This document shows, one piece after another, positions 1 through 11,665 of a stretch of 64,000 nucleotides of DNA; the first letter of the stretch is position 1, and each line of letters begins with the position of its first letter. Source of the stretch: Hydra vulgaris. Its lineage: Eukaryota; Cnidaria; Hydrozoa; Anthoathecata; Hydridae. Location: the NCBI RefSeq assembly GCF_038396675.1, contig NC_088934.1, forward strand, positions 9,126,501 to 9,190,500, read 5' to 3'. A program made the position numbers and the translations under genes. The notes beneath the pieces were generated by a model. It searched no databases. It was not told where the DNA came from and saw only the letters and a program-made list of their open reading frames with translations.

Positions 1-285
1 ATCTGCTAAACTTAAGCCTCTTTCCCATAGTCGTAAAGTTGCGTCTCTTTCTCTTTTCTACACATGATTTCTGCTCAAAGGACTTATCATCTCTAGTTCC
101 ATTAAAAAAAAATCATTCTCACTTGGCTTGTCCCATTCATTTCCTGTACCTGTCCCAGCATGCTCTAAAAACTTTTGTCTAGTTCTTTTACCCGCATTTT
201 ATCCCTTTGGAACACTCTTTCATCTTCATATTTTCTTGAGTCGTACAACTCAACTTAATAGTGATTTATTGCAGTCTTGTTGGGA
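1..285 (+). pseudogene. 3' end of a non-LTR retrotransposon (LINE) ORF2, truncated by the window edge
   Basis: The first bases read SAKLKPLSHSRKVASLSLF, followed after a one-base frameshift near base 66 by DFCSKDLSSLVPLKK and HSHLACPIHF. This is the pattern of the C-terminal tail of Jockey/CR1-type LINE polyproteins (histidine-rich S-H-x-R-x-V-A-S-L-S-L block, then an S-x-L-V-P block). The same family appears again at 26940-27999. A stop follows and the sequence runs into a TA/TG microsatellite at about 305-330. Family recognition is from memory of the motif order. The frameshift shows the copy is dead. Confidence 0.6.
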
Positions 286-299
286 GTGAATCAGAGTAA

Positions 300-868
300 A
301 TAAATATATGCATATATATATATGTGTGTGTCAATATATAACATTAAAATCAAGAAAGATAAAATTGAGGAAGATAAAATTATCTAAGAAGATTTTATAC
401 AGGACTGCTTCAACCGTGTTAACCTTCAAGCATACCAAAATAAAAATAATTTCAGAATTGTTTGTCCTATTTAAATCAGAAGTTAAAATATGAAATAAGA
501 TATTGTCATTAAAGTTAAATTTAGTAGCATAAATAATGAACTTTTGAAAATTTCCCAACAAAAATCAAAAAAACGGACCCCTACGTTTTTTTTCCAAAAA
601 ATTTTTTTACCAAAAATATCAAAAAAACAAGAACCAAAAAAACGCGTCACATCTCTATATATAACTATCATATATAATGTATTATAATAACATATTGTTC
701 AAACTTTATCGAATATAGTTTTATATAGTTCGAATATATTTATTTGAACTGAAAAAAATTAAATTGAAAGACAAACAAAACTACACGATGAGTTTAAGTT
801 AACGTTGTGCTATTAGAAAAAGGAATGCTTCAGTAAGGAATGGTTTAATTACGATGCGTCGTCGAAAA
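300..868. other. AT-rich spacer, no gene seen
   Basis: A short TATA/TGTG repeat at 305-330 is followed by AT-rich sequence with long A and T runs (580-650). Short open frames exist on both strands but show only low-complexity Lys/Asn/Phe-rich composition and no recognisable domain. Confidence 0.5.
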
Positions 869-1019
869 AATCAGTATGTTTAGTTTTACTTGATGGTAAA
901 ACAAAATTGTGTGGAAAGTTGACTTACAATTTTGACCAACAACTTTGTTTTGAGTTCTTTCCACACAATTTTGTATTGCATACTGTTTCACCATCATGTA
1001 AGACTGAAAATACTGAATT
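869..1019. mobile_element. Palindromic MITE, ~150 bp
   Basis: The left half (from about 869) and the reverse complement of the right half (ending about 1019) both carry the series CAGTAT, GTTTTAC/GTCTTAC, TGATGGT and AAAATTGTGTGGAAAG. The innermost 16 bases, AAAATTGTGTGGAAAG, pair exactly. No coding capacity. This is a foldback-type non-autonomous element. Superfamily not determined. Confidence 0.6.
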
Positions 1020-1766
1020 GGTTTGTTTATCTGTTTGAGGAATTGTTTATATTTTGAAACAAACGACTTATTATATCATTTTAGAGTAAATATTCAATAA
1101 CGTATGCAAACTTATTTATAGATAGGTTGATAAATAGATAGATAAATAAAATAAAAATATACAAATAAAATATTTTTCAAAACTGTTTAACTTTTCCTAG
1201 GTTCATTTGGCAAGAAACTATAAGTCTGTACATGTTGAGCTAAAAGAGGCGGAATAACAGAAGTTAAGTGAAAAAAATTACATAGGGATAAAGAGAAAAG
1301 AAGTGAATGAGGATGGGAGCCACTCTAACAGAATCGTCCTCAAATCAGAACCAGACGTTGTTTTAATGCATTAATCGTAGAAATACCGTATGGCCTAGTA
1401 ATTCACACCAGCATAAAATTCGACTAAATTCCCTTATTTTAATAATAATTGCAACATGTAATCCAGTGACATTGGTGGATAAGGCAAGTTTTAGAAAATT
1501 TTTTAATACCTTGTATTCTAAATTTTCAATGCCTGCTTCTAGATGATAATCATATAATCATTACGCCCTTTATTTGCAGAATATATGAGTAATTACTAAA
1601 GTCAATATAATATCTATTTATTAGTTTTTATCGTTACCAAACTTGAAGATCTTTTTTTTTTTTACCTAATAATTAAAGTTTTTAAAATTTTGGAGCCCTA
1701 ATGACAGGTTTTTGTTGTGTTTTTTTATTTTTTAAAGGAAGGGGAGAGGGATTGGGCTCTGAATCC
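1020..1766. other. AT-rich spacer, no gene seen
   Basis: No supported reading frame or repeat was seen. A short G-rich stretch (1737-1758) stands out against the AT background just before the palindrome at 1767. Confidence 0.4.
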
Positions 1767-1834
1767 CTTAACTAAATGTAACATTATACACACAGTGCCT
1801 TGGCACTGGGTGTATAATGTTACATTTAATTAAG
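1767..1834. repeat. Near-perfect inverted repeat, 33-bp arms
   Basis: Arms 1767-1799 and 1802-1834 pair with two mismatches around a 2-base centre. The inner part contains ATGTAACATTATACAC and its complement. It would form a long hairpin and may be a tiny MITE. Confidence 0.8.
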
Positions 1835-1939
1835 TTTTCTCATTTTTATATTCGCTTATAGCACTAAGTCTTACTTCTTCTAATTATATATGCCAATATT
1901 ATTTATAAATTATATTACATTAAAATTAGATGAGGTAAA

Positions 1940-2125
1940 AAAATTTATACGACAAACGAAAATTTAACTAAATAAAAACTAGAACTAAAATTATTTTAAC
2001 ATGAACTGATTAAAAGCTGGAAACTAAAATTATTTACTAAACTGAATAAAAACTGGAACTAAAAACTTTGCCTCAAAACTAAATAAAAACTAAAACTAGA
2101 ATTATTTTCCGAACGAAAATATCAC
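1940..2125. repeat. Degenerate tandem repeat of about 32-36 bp
   Basis: Variants of AACTAAATAAAAACT followed by GGAACTAAAATTATTT recur four to five times with indels. Purely non-coding and A-rich. The unit boundaries are approximate. Confidence 0.45.
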
Positions 2126-2283
2126 TGATTTTTATTAAAACATTAAAAAAGAATTATTTTTAGGATACGCTACATAGTTTAAACCATTAGTAATTGTAAT
2201 TATTTAACTAAAGGTTTATTAAAACCAGGTAACTAAATAGAACCACTATATTTTATATGTAAGTCTAAAGTATATCTAAGTTT

Positions 2284-4121
2284 AAACTTCTTTTCTTGCT
2301 TTGAATCATAACACGAAGTTTAAGGTGGTAGAGCACAAAAAAGACACTTTTCATGAAAGATTTAAAAAATAGTTTTAAAAATATGCAGAAATGCTTCACT
2401 AAGAGAAATGAAATGTTTTTGCAAAAAAAAAAAATTGAAAAACTTTACCAAAAACCCATAATGGCGCAAAAACAGTGTAAATAAAGATCTAATTCTTATG
2501 TTTTCAAAACACGTTAACTTGAGTTAGACTTAAGAACCATTAATCAAACTTTGCAGATCTGTTAATGAACTTATTTTACTCCATTTAACAGATAGAATTT
2601 TAATTAGTCCTTTTATATGTAAAGATATGACCTTTTTTTTAAGATAAGTTAAATTTAGTACAATTTACAAGCAGTTTAAAGAAGTTAAAACTAAAAATAA
2701 TGAGTTTTAAAAATGATTAAATAAAATCTATCTGTCAAATGAATTCTAATGTTGTTAGGAATATGTTCTGAAAATTTCAGAACAAAAGCTTTATTCAATC
2801 AGAAAAAATCATGTTTTGAAATCTTGATAAAATATGAAAAACTCAACTTGCAGAAAAAACAAAAATAAGTACAAAATAAAGAAAAAATCAGATTTAAACA
2901 GTAAAATCATGTTAAAATCCTCCTAAAACATATGAGTCTTGAGTTTGCTTTGCTTTAAGATTCTTACTGAATCCTTTTTTTAAGGCTCTAAGTTTTTTTC
3001 TCTGCTTCGTTACCGTTATAGTAGTCTTAACATTTAAAGTTCATTAAAGATACAAACGTGCTTATTGATGAAAAACCACAGCTAATTTCACGGAAAGCTT
3101 TTGCAGAACGTACATTTACCCCGTATGTATTTCGACCTTTAGTTTCCCCCTTCTTCTTTATCTCTGAGAAAGTATTAATTATTTTATTCCATGAACAATT
3201 ATCACAGTTTATTTTTAGAACATGAGAGAATCTTTGTCTTTTTTAAATACCATCTTTTACAACAATGTTGCAAAAACATTCTGAACATACAAGAGTTTGC
3301 AAAATGCTTTTGAGTAGGTAAAAATGCACAATAATAAAATAGTCTTCTGTTTGTGGAAAAGAATTAGAAGAAAATTCAGTTATTGTTTTTTTTTCCTTTC
3401 ACTTGAGCATATAGACTTGATACAAGAATCTTCGAAAACTTTAACATTCTTTGGAACTATGCCATTCTAATCTCTCTTTTTTCTTCTGCTAATATTTTGT
3501 TTATTTGTTTTTTTAGAGTTCATTATCTTTCTTATTTTTTATTTATGATAGATCTTACAACTTATTACTAATTAACAATAAATCTCTAATACAATACTAA
3601 CAAAACTAGGGTCTAATACAACAATAACAACATGAATCTTTAAATCGTGCTACAGCAAAATTCTCAAAATTCAAATTTCTTTAATAGCAAAGACGATAAA
3701 TAAACAATTACAAGCATGATAGACACAACAAAAAGACAAATTAGCTTGCAATTTTGCTCAACATATATAATAAACGAGAGTATGTTTGTGGTTGCTACGG
3801 TGTTGCTAAGGTAAATAATTTTGCAAATGTAGATTTTTAACACATTCCCAAAAATAGTTTCAGTTCCATACTTACATCAAAAGAAAGAGAATAAAATTTT
3901 GAATAAGATGAATTAAAAATTTTTTTTTTCATATTTTGATCAAAAATTTTTATTTTAATTGTGCTCTACCACCTTAAGCTTCTTTTCTTGCTTTGAATCA
4001 TAACACGAAGTTTGAGCTTCTTTTCTTGCTTTGAATCATAACACAAAGTTTAAGCTTCTTTTCTTGCTTTGAATCATAACACGAAGTTTAAGCTTCTTTT
4101 CTTGCTTTGAATCACGAAGTT
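2284..4121. repeat. 38-bp satellite, about five units, split by a transposon
   Basis: The unit contains CTTCTTTTCTTGCTTTGAA then TCATAACACGAAGTTT. One unit lies at about 2284-2321 and three to four more follow directly at 3976-4121; the last is shortened by loss of TAACA. The intervening 1650 bp is the TTAA-flanked element at 2324-3973, so the array predates that insertion. Confidence 0.85.
2324..3973. mobile_element. Non-autonomous DNA transposon with TTAA target duplication (Kolobok- or piggyBac-like)
   Basis: The termini are GGTGGTAGAGCACAA at the left and its complement, ending GTGCTCTACCACC, at the right. They are flanked by TTAA at 2320-2323 and 3974-3977. The empty site is preserved in the neighbouring satellite units, which read GTTTAAGC across the join, so the insertion point and duplication are directly visible. 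TTAA duplications are known for piggyBac and Kolobok. The 5'-GG start fits Kolobok better than the usual piggyBac CC start, but no transposase is present to decide. The 1.65-kb interior is AT-rich without a usable reading frame. Confidence 0.8.
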
Positions 4122-4259
4122 TGATTAACACTAAAACAGAATTTGATTAAAAACTAAAACAGTTTTCATAAAATCAAAAAAAACGTTTTCTAAGTTACTA
4201 AAGTGTAAAGTTTCATAAGTTGTATATCATAATTCCATTCATTCTTGTAATACTTCATT

Positions 4260-5560
4260 CATTTAATATGAAGTTTTAAAAAACTTGTTGTTTGCCGTTT
4301 CGTTGTCGCCATTTTTAATGTTTTTACTTAATATTATCGGTGAACCATATCTATTTGCGTAAACGTAAAAAAATTTACCGTTTAAGTACAGCTTGATACC
4401 GCTTTCTTTTTGTTTACGAAACAAAAGGTTACAAGCATAGTCCCGAAGCATTTCAATGCAGTTGAACTTCTATCTGTTTTATACTTCCATGCTCCAATGA
4501 ATCAATGAATTTCGTACTTTTTAATTTTGGACTGCGGATATAAATTTTTTGTAATTGCATTTCCACGCGTTTCCAAACTAATCAAGTCGACCTGATCGTC
4601 GGTAAAAAATGTTATAAATAGTCTATAGTTTTTTTTACAGCAGATGGTAGATCTGTATTTCCTCTTAATACTGTTTCATTGATGTGCAATTGCATACACT
4701 TTTATGCCAAATTGCTTGAACTCATTTGAGTTTTTATATTCATCAAATCAGTGAATCCACCAGGTAACAGTATTACATGCAATCTTGAAGTTTCTACACT
4801 TAGTAATGGTAATCGAGCACTTTCCTTTGTCTTGAATGACGTTTTTACTGCAAATTCACACTGTGTCATTGACGTTATCGCTTTCATTTGTAGTTTTAAA
4901 TGGAATATTTATTGAATTTAGTGCTGGAACAGCAACTTTATACCGGATCGTATCTTTGCTTGCAGTTACAGTTAGTTCTAATTCATTATTTTCACTCAAA
5001 CTGAAATTGCTTTCATTGAAAAATGAGGTGTCCAATAAGTGAAAATATTTATTTATTATTGTATTATCATCGGATTAAAGATCATTCGAATGATAACTTG
5101 AACCTTTAAAACTGTTAATAAAACTTGTACATTCATTATTTGTGAGATTAAATATTTTATGTCAACTGCTTTATTGAAAACAATATAAGTATTATATTTT
5201 AGTAATGACCCTATGCAAGCACATTTAATGGTTTACAGGTTCACTATTAAAATTATGTAGTCGTTTCATTTTACCTGTCTTTGGTGCCGTTATAAACTTG
5301 AATTTAGGCAAAACTTTGATATATGTTTCATTTAGAACTTTATTCAAACAAAGTTTTGGAATATTTTGGTTTCGACAAATTTCTGTACTTTTAGTTATAA
5401 GTTTTTTTAATAAATTATTATATAAAAAGAAAGGTTTATACAAATTGATGTTTGCTAACAGATCGTTTAGAAACTTGTTTGACGACAAACGGCAAACCAT
5501 TACATAAAGTTCCATAACGATGTTTTGCACCGCTTTTAGCTATTCTTAAAAAAATTTGCT
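4260..5560 (-). pseudogene. Unidentified decayed coding region, possibly transposon-derived
   Basis: On the minus strand several open pieces line up in order from high to low coordinate: 5225-5530 (101 residues), 4702-4887 (61 residues) and 4263-4451 (62 residues, containing KESGIKLYLNGKFFYVY). Between them the frame is interrupted by stops and shifts. The composition is more protein-like than the surrounding spacer, but I recognise no domain, catalytic motif or terminal repeat. It may be a dead transposase or chance open sequence. Low confidence. Confidence 0.25.
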
Positions 5561-6430
5561 TAAAATTCTTTAATTTTCGTGGACTTTCTTTAAAAACATT
5601 TAATTTTTGAAAAATTGATTTTTATTTGTATCTATTTATTTTTAATCCCATGGTTTGGGACAAACTCTTTGTTTTGAAAAAGCTTTGTGGTTAAAATGCT
5701 AACAAGTGTTATTTTGGGTGTCAAAAATGCTCCTTGTCAATGTGAATTTAATTTTTGCCTCTGCAATATATGTGCGTCTGGAATTTAGTATAACTCGGTT
5801 TAATAGAATTTAATCATTTAAGTTATTACACTAAATCTGAAACTCACCATTTAAATTTGCGTATATTTTTTCATAAAAGGTAAACCAGTATATTAAATTT
5901 AATTAGTGTTACTTTAACCAAAACTATTAGATATTGTTGTTTCACCCAAAACTATCAGATAATTAAAACTAAATTTATCGTTTTTCTGTACCCTTAAAAA
6001 ACTTGGCAAAATCTTTTACTTAGCTTTAGCAATAAATTACAAAAAGAATTAATTTTTGAAAAATTTGTTTTAATGGGTTTATCAACTTGGATAACTTTAA
6101 TGAAAATCTTGGAAAACCGTGTTTTTGTTTTAACTTCTAATCCTAGTACTTCTTATCAGTGTATTCTATTCATTTTTTAATTCATCCACTAGCCCTTCAC
6201 CAATTTCAACTCTTCTTTTTTTGTACCAGTTGGTAGAGTGTGAATGATCAATCCCAATCAACTGGTCTTAAAGCATTTTTTTTTTAAATCATCAATTTAA
6301 TCTATTTAAAATTGATGAAAAAAGATTAACTTACGAAGCAATTGATTAATTTAGTAATTTTCCAATATTTTTCACCTACAATAAATCCCAACTTTTCATT
6401 TGTTGAGTCAATTGTTGAAAATTTTTATTA
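5561..6430. other. AT-rich spacer, no gene seen
   Basis: No coding signal. A possible element end, CAGTTGGTAGAGTG, lies at about 6227-6240. It partly mirrors CTACCAACTCTACCG at about 7257-7271 and could be the left edge of an element carrying the palindrome and minisatellite that follow. Confidence 0.3.
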
Positions 6431-6516
6431 GGTATTACAGAATAGGTTCATAAATATAGAGTAAACAAACATGCCAGTTTGTTTACTCTATATTTATGAA
6501 CCTATTCTGTAATACC
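6431..6516. repeat. Perfect 40-bp inverted repeat with 6-base loop
   Basis: Arms 6431-6470 and 6477-6516 are exact reverse complements over all 40 bases, separated by ATGCCA. The outer ends read GGTATTACAG and CTGTAATACC. A perfect arm of this length in old AT-rich DNA implies recent origin or gene conversion. Confidence 0.95.
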
Positions 6517-6779
6517 ATATTATAAACTTTCATCTAAATTTCACTTCCAGCTAACAGGTTTGTAAACTTGGTTTGGTCTTATGTTAACATTAATAGAATC
6601 ACCACCTATCGCTTTTGCGCTTTTATCAAAACCTTTATTTTCAAATATATTCTAATCAACTACTTCATCGTGTTTCATGTAACTATATACTTTTTTAGAT
6701 GCATATTGGTAAAGATGGTAAATGGTGGTAAAAATTACACAGTGCTCTTGACATACTGTATAATCCCCAAATAAATGAG

Positions 6780-7236
6780 CAATTTTTTACTAACCTATTA
6801 ATTTTTTACTAACCTATTAATTTTTTACTAACCTAATAATTTTTTACTAACCTATTAATTTTTTACTAACCTATTAATTTTTTACTAACCTATTAATTTT
6901 TTACTAACCTATTAATTTTTTACTAACCTAATAATTTTTTACTAACCTATTAATTTTTTACTAACCTATTAATTTTTTACTAACCTATTAATTTTTTACT
7001 AACCTATTAATTTTTTACTAACCTAATAGTTTTTTACTAACCTATTAATTTTTTACTAACCTATTAATTTTTTACTAACCTATTAATTTTTTACTAACCT
7101 ATTAATTTTTTACTAACCTATTAATTTTTTACTAACCTAATAATTTTTTACTAACCTATTAATTTTTTACTAACCTATTAATTTTTTACTAACCCAATAA
7201 TTTTTTACTAACCTATTAATTTTTTACTAACCTATA
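6780..7236. repeat. 19-bp minisatellite, about 24 copies
   Basis: The unit is ATTAATTTTTTACTAACCT, repeated head to tail with very few substitutions (some units read AATAATTTTT; one has ACCCAAT). The high homogeneity indicates recent expansion. A possible short inverted terminus lies about 550 bp to the left and about 25 bp to the right, so the array may sit inside a non-autonomous element. Confidence 0.95.
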
Positions 7237-7289
7237 AATATTTAAAACTTTTATACTACCAACTCTACCGTAAAGAGATTCATAGACAG

Positions 7290-8190
7290 CTTAATTTTTG
7301 CCTAACACTTCTAAATAGTTCTTTCTAAAAAATTTGAAATTGAAAATAGATTTTCAATGTATTTTGTATCGATTTAATAATTGATAATAAAAAATATTTT
7401 TTAATTTTATCTTTACGAGCAATTTTCATCATACTTTTTTTAGTCTTTATGTACAATTTAACCTTAACTTGTCTTGACATAAATAAGATTGATTAAAAAC
7501 TTTGCTAGTGACTAGAAACGTTTGTAAAAAATTTCTTTAAATTAAGATTTTGTAAATTTAAATTGAAATATTTAGATAAAACTCAGCGTAATTTATAACT
7601 AATTGCTAATTGCATTTTTTAATAAAAGTTTGAAAATTGCATAACATAATCTCATAGCAACTCGTGTGCTTAAATGTCTTTTCTTAAAGTAAAAAAACAT
7701 CCTTTTCGTTAAAAATTGTTAAAACTATGAAAAATTTATAAACTAAAATTGTAACCTTTTTTTTTTAAATTTTCAAGTATTTTCTAATTTTCTTTACAGT
7801 ATAATAAAGTTACAACATTAAAATAATTCCATAAAATATAAAAATTAATTGAATGAACCTTCTAGAATATCATATAAATCTTATCGTGAAGACCAGTAGA
7901 ATTTATATTTTTTAGTTTTGTAATTGAAACGCCAGGGCTATTTGCCTTTGTTTTTACACTTTGGGCTATTTATTTATTCTTTTTATTACCCAAATTACAG
8001 GTAAAACAAAAAGTATAAAACAAATGTATAAAACTAATTGTTTATACTTTCATTCTTAAGTCTAATTTAAATTCTTCTTCGAATATTTTCCTCCATCAAA
8101 TTCGTAAATATTAGTCTTTGTTCTCTGATATTCCAGAATTCAAAGGAATTGTTTAAAATTGCCGCTATATTGTCTCTTACGTAATCGTAG
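7290..8190. other. AT-rich spacer, no gene seen
   Basis: No supported frame or structured repeat. A short motif, CAGGGCTATTTG, at about 7932 resembles CGGGGCTATTTGG at 9513. Confidence 0.4.
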
Positions 8191-8199
8191 CGACGTTTA

Positions 8200-8975
8200 A
8201 TCGTTTTTATTTTTCTCCATCTATCAAACACTGGGCGAGGTTTAGCTCGAGTTGATTGCGCATTTTTATAACTTCGTTGATAAATAGGTTATCTTTAGTA
8301 ACATCAGATATCTGAATCAAAATTAAGGAAAAACAAGTTGGATTGTTCAGTAGTCTGATAAACAGATTTAATTTGTTTCGAATGAGACTGGTAGATATAT
8401 GAATGAGGCTGGTAGATATATCATCAATTTTAAAGAAGGGATGCAGGTAGTTTTTGCTGTACTTTGATATATTAAAGAAGAATTTTAATGCTGACCTTCC
8501 AACAGCGTCCAATTTATTAGGAAGTAAACTATTATAGCAACAAATTTCTAAGCCATATGATAGATTCGGCACAGCCAGAGATTTGAATAAATGTACTATA
8601 GTTAAAGGTTGACAAAAACGAATACCAGATCTTAAAAGAGCCTTGGAGATTGATTGAAACTGAGTAATACGTTTGTTTACATTTACTGTTTGAAATTAGC
8701 TATATTTTGAGAATGAATTTGATTATCCCATAGGAATCCGAGGTGTTCCAGTTTATTATTGAAAGGAGTAGGGAAAAGCCATTTATTTGAGTTGTGTTTT
8801 TTGTAATTGATCTTTTACCGGATATAATAAACTCGGTTTTTTCGGTGTTTAGTTTAATATATAGCTTTTGGCCTTGTGACTGAACTTTATTAACCAATTC
8901 TTGTAGACCAGAAAGAGTAGAACTTTGTAAGATAATATCGTCTGCATAGGCAATAGTACCAGTGTATACACCACT
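8200..8975 (-). pseudogene. LINE reverse transcriptase, C-terminal half (YADD box present)
   Basis: Reading the minus strand from about 8970 downward gives GVYTGTIAYADDIILQSSTL. AYADD is the catalytic box of non-LTR reverse transcriptases. It is followed by LYIKLNTEKTEFIISGK (the L-N-x-x-K-T block) and, after interruptions, by PNLSYGLEICCYNSLLPNKL, the thumb/C-terminal region. Frameshifts and stops separate the blocks, so this is a dead, 5'-truncated copy. The family is close to CR1/RTE-like LINEs common in cnidarians; I cannot name it exactly. It differs from the copies at 10440 and 26940. Confidence 0.75.
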
Positions 8976-9758
8976 TACTGTTGTTCCAATGTACCTCTAT
9001 GTAACTCTAACGGCACATTTTTTTGTAAATATCCAAGCGCAGTCTAAAAGAGTATGAGTTTAGGTAAATCTTTCAACTTGCGATTCATTATTTAAAAAAT
9101 TTTCTTGGGGGCCTTCTGGGTCCTCAAAAAATAAAGCAAAAAATTCTGCGAACTTACCCTACCTCGGGGTAGGCTAGCGCAAATTATAAAAATGATTTTT
9201 TTATTATTATTAGGTAGAAATGTTATAATTTTTTTTACTATTTATTTTAGAAAATATTTTAAGCTAAATAAATATTACTATAAGCTGATAGCAAATAATT
9301 TTTTATAAGCCAAAACAGCCCATTTTTCTACGTAAAAAAAAAAAAAAAAAAAAAACCAAAAAATTTCATTTGAGTTTTTTTTATAAAAATGAAATTTTTT
9401 CATTGTCACAAATTTAAAAGCAAATTAAATAAATTTTTTTTTTTAATGTTGAGAAAACTTAATTTTTATTTAAAAAATTTACAGGGCTAATTGACTCATA
9501 TATGAGATTACGGGGCTATTTGGCTATATTACGGGGCTAGTTTACAATTTTTTTTTCATACGAACGACTATTTTTTATGTAAAGTAAAAAGGCAGCTAAA
9601 TAGGTGATTATGCTTTTGTCCAGAAATACAAAAATCCCAATATCTCTAAATAAAAAGATAAAAGTTCAAAATGAGAGGTTCCATGTAATTTCTAGCGCTA
9701 TCCGAAGAAAGGTTCTGGTGATTCAAAACGCAGTTCATCAACTTACCCCTGCTACCAA
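8976..9758. other. AT-rich spacer with local duplications
   Basis: It contains a short hairpin at about 9160-9175 (ACCCTACC/GGTAGG), a poly-A run at 9334-9354, and a small direct repeat of ATTACGGGGCTA at about 9507-9518 and 9528-9539. No gene supported. Confidence 0.4.
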
Positions 9759-9761
9759 CTA

Positions 9762-9957
9762 CACCTTTTTGCGTTTAAGTTGGCCAATATTCACTTTATT
9801 TTAAATTAAAATTGCAAAATTAAAATGAAAAAATTACAATTATAATTTTTTCATTTTAAATTGGCAATTTTAACTTTATTAAAGTGAAAATAGCCCAAAT
9901 AAAATGAAAAAATGCCAAATTAAGTGAAAATTGGCCAACTTAAACGCAAAACGGTGT
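9762..9957. mobile_element. MITE with TA target duplication, ~196 bp
   Basis: The left terminus CACCTTTTTGCGTTTAAGTT and the right terminus (reverse complement CACCGTTTTGCGTTTAAGTT) are nearly identical and flanked by TA on both sides (9760-9761 and 9958-9959). The interior is AT-rich with further imperfect symmetry. A TA duplication fits Tc1/mariner-mobilised MITEs; the parent is unknown. Confidence 0.8.
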
Positions 9958-9960
9958 AGC

Positions 9961-10439
9961 CTTTTTTTTTGCTTTTTTTTTTAACTTAGTACTACTTTTA
10001 CAATGCGCGTATACATATAAATAAGATAAAAGAAAATTCAATAGTATATACTCGACTTACAACAAAATTAATTTAAAGCAGAAAGGGGCTCAAAGAAGAT
10101 AAGAATAACATTACTTTATCACAATCTTTCCATAGAGCCCTTTTGTACAAGTTCAAGTAATATACAGTAATGGTAAAAAGCTCGAATAAAAAAAAAGGTA
10201 ATAATAACAACAAAGTTACCGTTAAATTACTGTCAAAACAAAAATAGTCGCGGTCTGCCATACACAAAGAGATAAAGTTTCTTTACATTTAGACATAAAA
10301 CATAAAATGTTACATAAGTTAAGTTGGTAAATTTAATTCAGTTTAGTTGGTAAATATTCAAAGTTTTCATTTGTTTAGAATGCGTAAATGCTTTTTTGTT
10401 AAGAATGCTTGGAATGCGTAAATTTGTTTTTAAAATTTG
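9961..10439. other. AT-rich spacer, no gene seen
   Basis: Nothing recognised. Short open frames lack domain features. Confidence 0.4.
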
Positions 10440-10734
10440 TTGCGCGAGCTACCTGTTTCTTTTGATGATTAAGAAAATCGAGTTTTTTTTATTAGTGCTA
10501 CCCCATACGGTTTTCGCGTAGTTGATGTGGCAACGATTAAAGGAATAGTATAATTGTACTAAATTTTGTTTGTTTAATATGTTTCTAGCTTTATATATTT
10601 AATTATCTTTAATGAGATACTATCAATGTGATTTCTCCAAAATAGACCTTCATCGATATAGACTCCAACAAATTTTACAATTTTTTCTCTTTTTATGATT
10701 ATATTGTCGATAAAAAGATCAAACACCAGAGATA

Positions 10735-10888
10735 TATTTCACATTAACAAATTTTACACGAAAATTGCACGTTAAAAAAAAAACGAAGACTGCTGTCTTC
10801 GTTTTTTTTAACGCGCGTGGAAAAGTGTCCATTTAGTTTTATCAGCATTTGGTGACAATTTTCATGTAAAATTTGTTAATGTGAAATA
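10735..10888. mobile_element. Palindromic MITE nested in a LINE, with a second central hairpin
   Basis: The termini TATTTCACATTAACAAATTT and their complement extend about 33 bases inward with one mismatch. The centre carries a further hairpin built on CGAAGAC and GTCTTCG flanked by A8-10/T8 and CGTTAA/TTAACG. The element splits the LINE reading frame, so it is younger. Confidence 0.8.
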
Positions 10889-11569
10889 AGAGTTTTTAAA
10901 AAATTCAGAGGTGTTGTTTGTAAGTTGGAGAATGGTGTGCTAAGTTGAATTTATTTCTTTAAACTCAAATTACTTTCATGTTGTAATTCATTGTCAATAA
11001 GATACGTATAGTCTCGGTTATACATTACTCTTTCGATAATTTTTGAAAAAAGCAGAATGAATAGAAATTGGGCGATAGTTATTTATCTTAGAATGATCAC
11101 TGGTATTAGATATAGGTGTTATCTTTGCTTTTCCAGATGATATGGAAAAGATCCTTGATAGATAAATGCACTAAATACTTTAAAAAGAATATTTTTTATA
11201 ACATCATCTATTATAATGTTTCCATTAATACCGTCAGATTCTGTTGCCTTATTTTCTTTTAAAATATCTTCAAGTTCATTATTATTCAACTCAGGAATAG
11301 CTATGTTTGAATTACTTGGAATTTGTGTATCATTAACATATTTATCGTTTAATCATGGAATATTATTAAATAACTTTGTTCCAACATTTGTAAAAAATTT
11401 GTTCAACTGCGATGTCATTTGCTTGATCAAATATACTTTTTCCAGCTTTTAATGTATGAGGCGGGTGAGATGGCGTTAGTTTTCATTTCCCCCAGCAATT
11501 TTTTTAATTATTTGTCAGACGTCTTTTGTATTAATTTTTGTTTTTATAGAGTCCAAATAATATTTTATT

Positions 11570-11665
11570 TTATTTTATTGCATTTTTGAGAAGTTTTTTG
11601 CATTTTTTTGCATTTTGAGAAGTTTTGAGAACTTTTTTGCATTTTTGAGAAGCTTTTTGAATAAA
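11570..11665. repeat. Short tandem repeat of GCATTTTTGAGAAGTTTTTT
   Basis: Four to five imperfect copies of a roughly 20-base unit. Read on the minus strand they give a repeating Lys/Gln/Asn-rich peptide, which explains an open frame there that is not a gene. Confidence 0.6.

Noticed and set aside
6780-7236. CRISPR-like array
   Set aside because: The repeats are contiguous 19-bp units without unique spacers in eukaryotic DNA; an ordinary minisatellite.
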